Below the pieces are notes generated by a model, which saw nothing but the letters and a program-made list of their open reading frames with translations, ran no database searches and was not told the DNA's origin. A stretch of 6,209 nt of DNA, taken from assembly GCA_030626085.1 (NCBI GenBank), contig DAOUPQ010000113.1, positions 1 to 6,209 of the forward strand. Reading direction: 5' to 3'. Below are positions 5,785 through 6,209 of the stretch, piece after piece. Source of the DNA: Flavobacteriia bacterium (GTDB taxonomy: Bacteria > Bacteroidota > Bacteroidia > Flavobacteriales > Flavobacteriaceae). Every line of letters starts with the position of its first letter. Within the stretch, counting starts at the first letter, position 1. Made by a program: the position numbers and the translations under genes.

Positions 5785-6209
5785 ATGTTTGCCATTTTAA
5801 AAAAAGAACTCAATACATTTTTTGCATCACCCATTGGTTATCTTGTCATTTTCGTCTTTTTGTTGATAAACGGATTTTTTTTATGGGTTTTTAAGGGTGA
5901 TCTTAATATATTAAACGCCGGTTTTGCTGATTTGAACAGTTTCTTTTTTATCACACCATGGTTTTTTATGTTTTTAATTCCTGCCATTACTATGCGTAGT
6001 TTTAGTGATGAAATTCGATTGGGAACCATAGAAATTCTAAAAACCAAACCGCTTAGTACCTGGCAAATTTTATTAGGCAAATATTTTGGCGCATTACTAT
6101 TGATCATTATAGCTTTGATCCCTACCCTTATCTATGTCTTTACCATTGTAAAATTAGGTAATCCGGTTGGCAATATAGATATTGGCAGTACGGTTGGATC
6201 CTATATTGG
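5785..6209 (+). CDS. gldF: Gliding motility ABC transporter permease GldF, N-terminal part (cut by window end)
   Basis: The frame from the ATG at 5785 stays open to the window edge, giving 141 codons of a protein usually about 240 residues long. The opening MFAILKKELNTFFASPIGYL is characteristic of GldF. Membrane segments are visible at about 15-36, 52-70 and 101-122, separated by the conserved cytoplasmic stretch RSFSDEIRLGTIEILKTKPL (71-90) typical of ABC-2-type permeases. Near the end NPVGNIDIGSTVGSYI is again GldF-like. GldF works in the inner membrane with GldG and the ATPase GldA as an ABC transporter linked to gliding motility; genetic work in Flavobacterium johnsoniae showed a motility role, although some gliding species lack this transporter. 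gldG would be expected just beyond the right edge. There is no Shine-Dalgarno sequence, in keeping with the phylum. Confidence 0.93.
   Translation, partial: MFAILKKELNTFFASPIGYLVIFVFLLINGFFLWVFKGDLNILNAGFADLNSFFFITPWFFMFLIPAITMRSFSDEIRLGTIEILKTKPLSTWQILLGKYFGALLLIIIALIPTLIYVFTIVKLGNPVGNIDIGSTVGSYI

Noticed and set aside
5838..6107. 89-codon minus-strand frame
   Set aside because: It is antisense to gldF, whose sense translation is clearly conserved.

Overview
The window is very AT-rich and looks like chromosomal DNA of a member of the Bacteroidota, most likely Flavobacteriia or a close relative. Four things point there: the start of gldF (gliding-motility ABC transporter permease, restricted to that phylum), promoter-like sequences of the Bacteroidota type (TTG, 17-23 nt, TAnnTTTG) instead of -35/-10 boxes, no Shine-Dalgarno sequences before the starts, and signal peptides ending in a ..A|Q type junction.

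Layout. (1) Positions 1-1597, minus strand: the first 532 codons of a large secreted/periplasmic sensor built of two-component-regulator propeller repeats; its C-terminal part is off the left edge. (2) 1598-1983: a gap that holds the decayed 3' end of an IS30-family transposase. A good outward-facing promoter sits exactly at its end, upstream of the next gene. (3) 1984-3153, plus strand: an outer-membrane protein of the PagL/acyloxyacyl hydrolase type, probably modifying lipid A, with a variant active site. (4) 3154-3395: a gap between convergent genes, filled by a 153-bp MITE-like palindromic element with terminal inverted repeats and a 6-bp flanking duplication. (5) 3396-4340, minus strand: a PhoH-family ATPase that must start at TTG. 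(6) 4484-5314, plus strand: a DUF62 (SAM hydroxide adenosyltransferase-like) protein, divergent from phoH, with a clear promoter, but lacking two of the three active-site residues known for the family. (7) 5317-5408: a degenerate GARN tetranucleotide tract. (8) 5472-5768, plus strand: a small ABM-fold (antibiotic biosynthesis monooxygenase-like) protein. (9) 5785 to the right edge: gldF, cut by the window end.

The genes do not form one obvious pathway. The right half (phoH < > DUF62, ABM, gldF) reads as stable core-genome order; the ABM gene and gldF are 16 bp apart and probably co-transcribed. The left half shows mobile-element scars on both sides of the lipid A hydrolase-like gene, suggesting that this stretch has been rearranged. 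I did not find a clearly new multi-gene system. The most interesting points are the active-site substitutions in the DUF62 and PagL-like proteins, the transposon-derived promoter, and the MITE-like palindrome.
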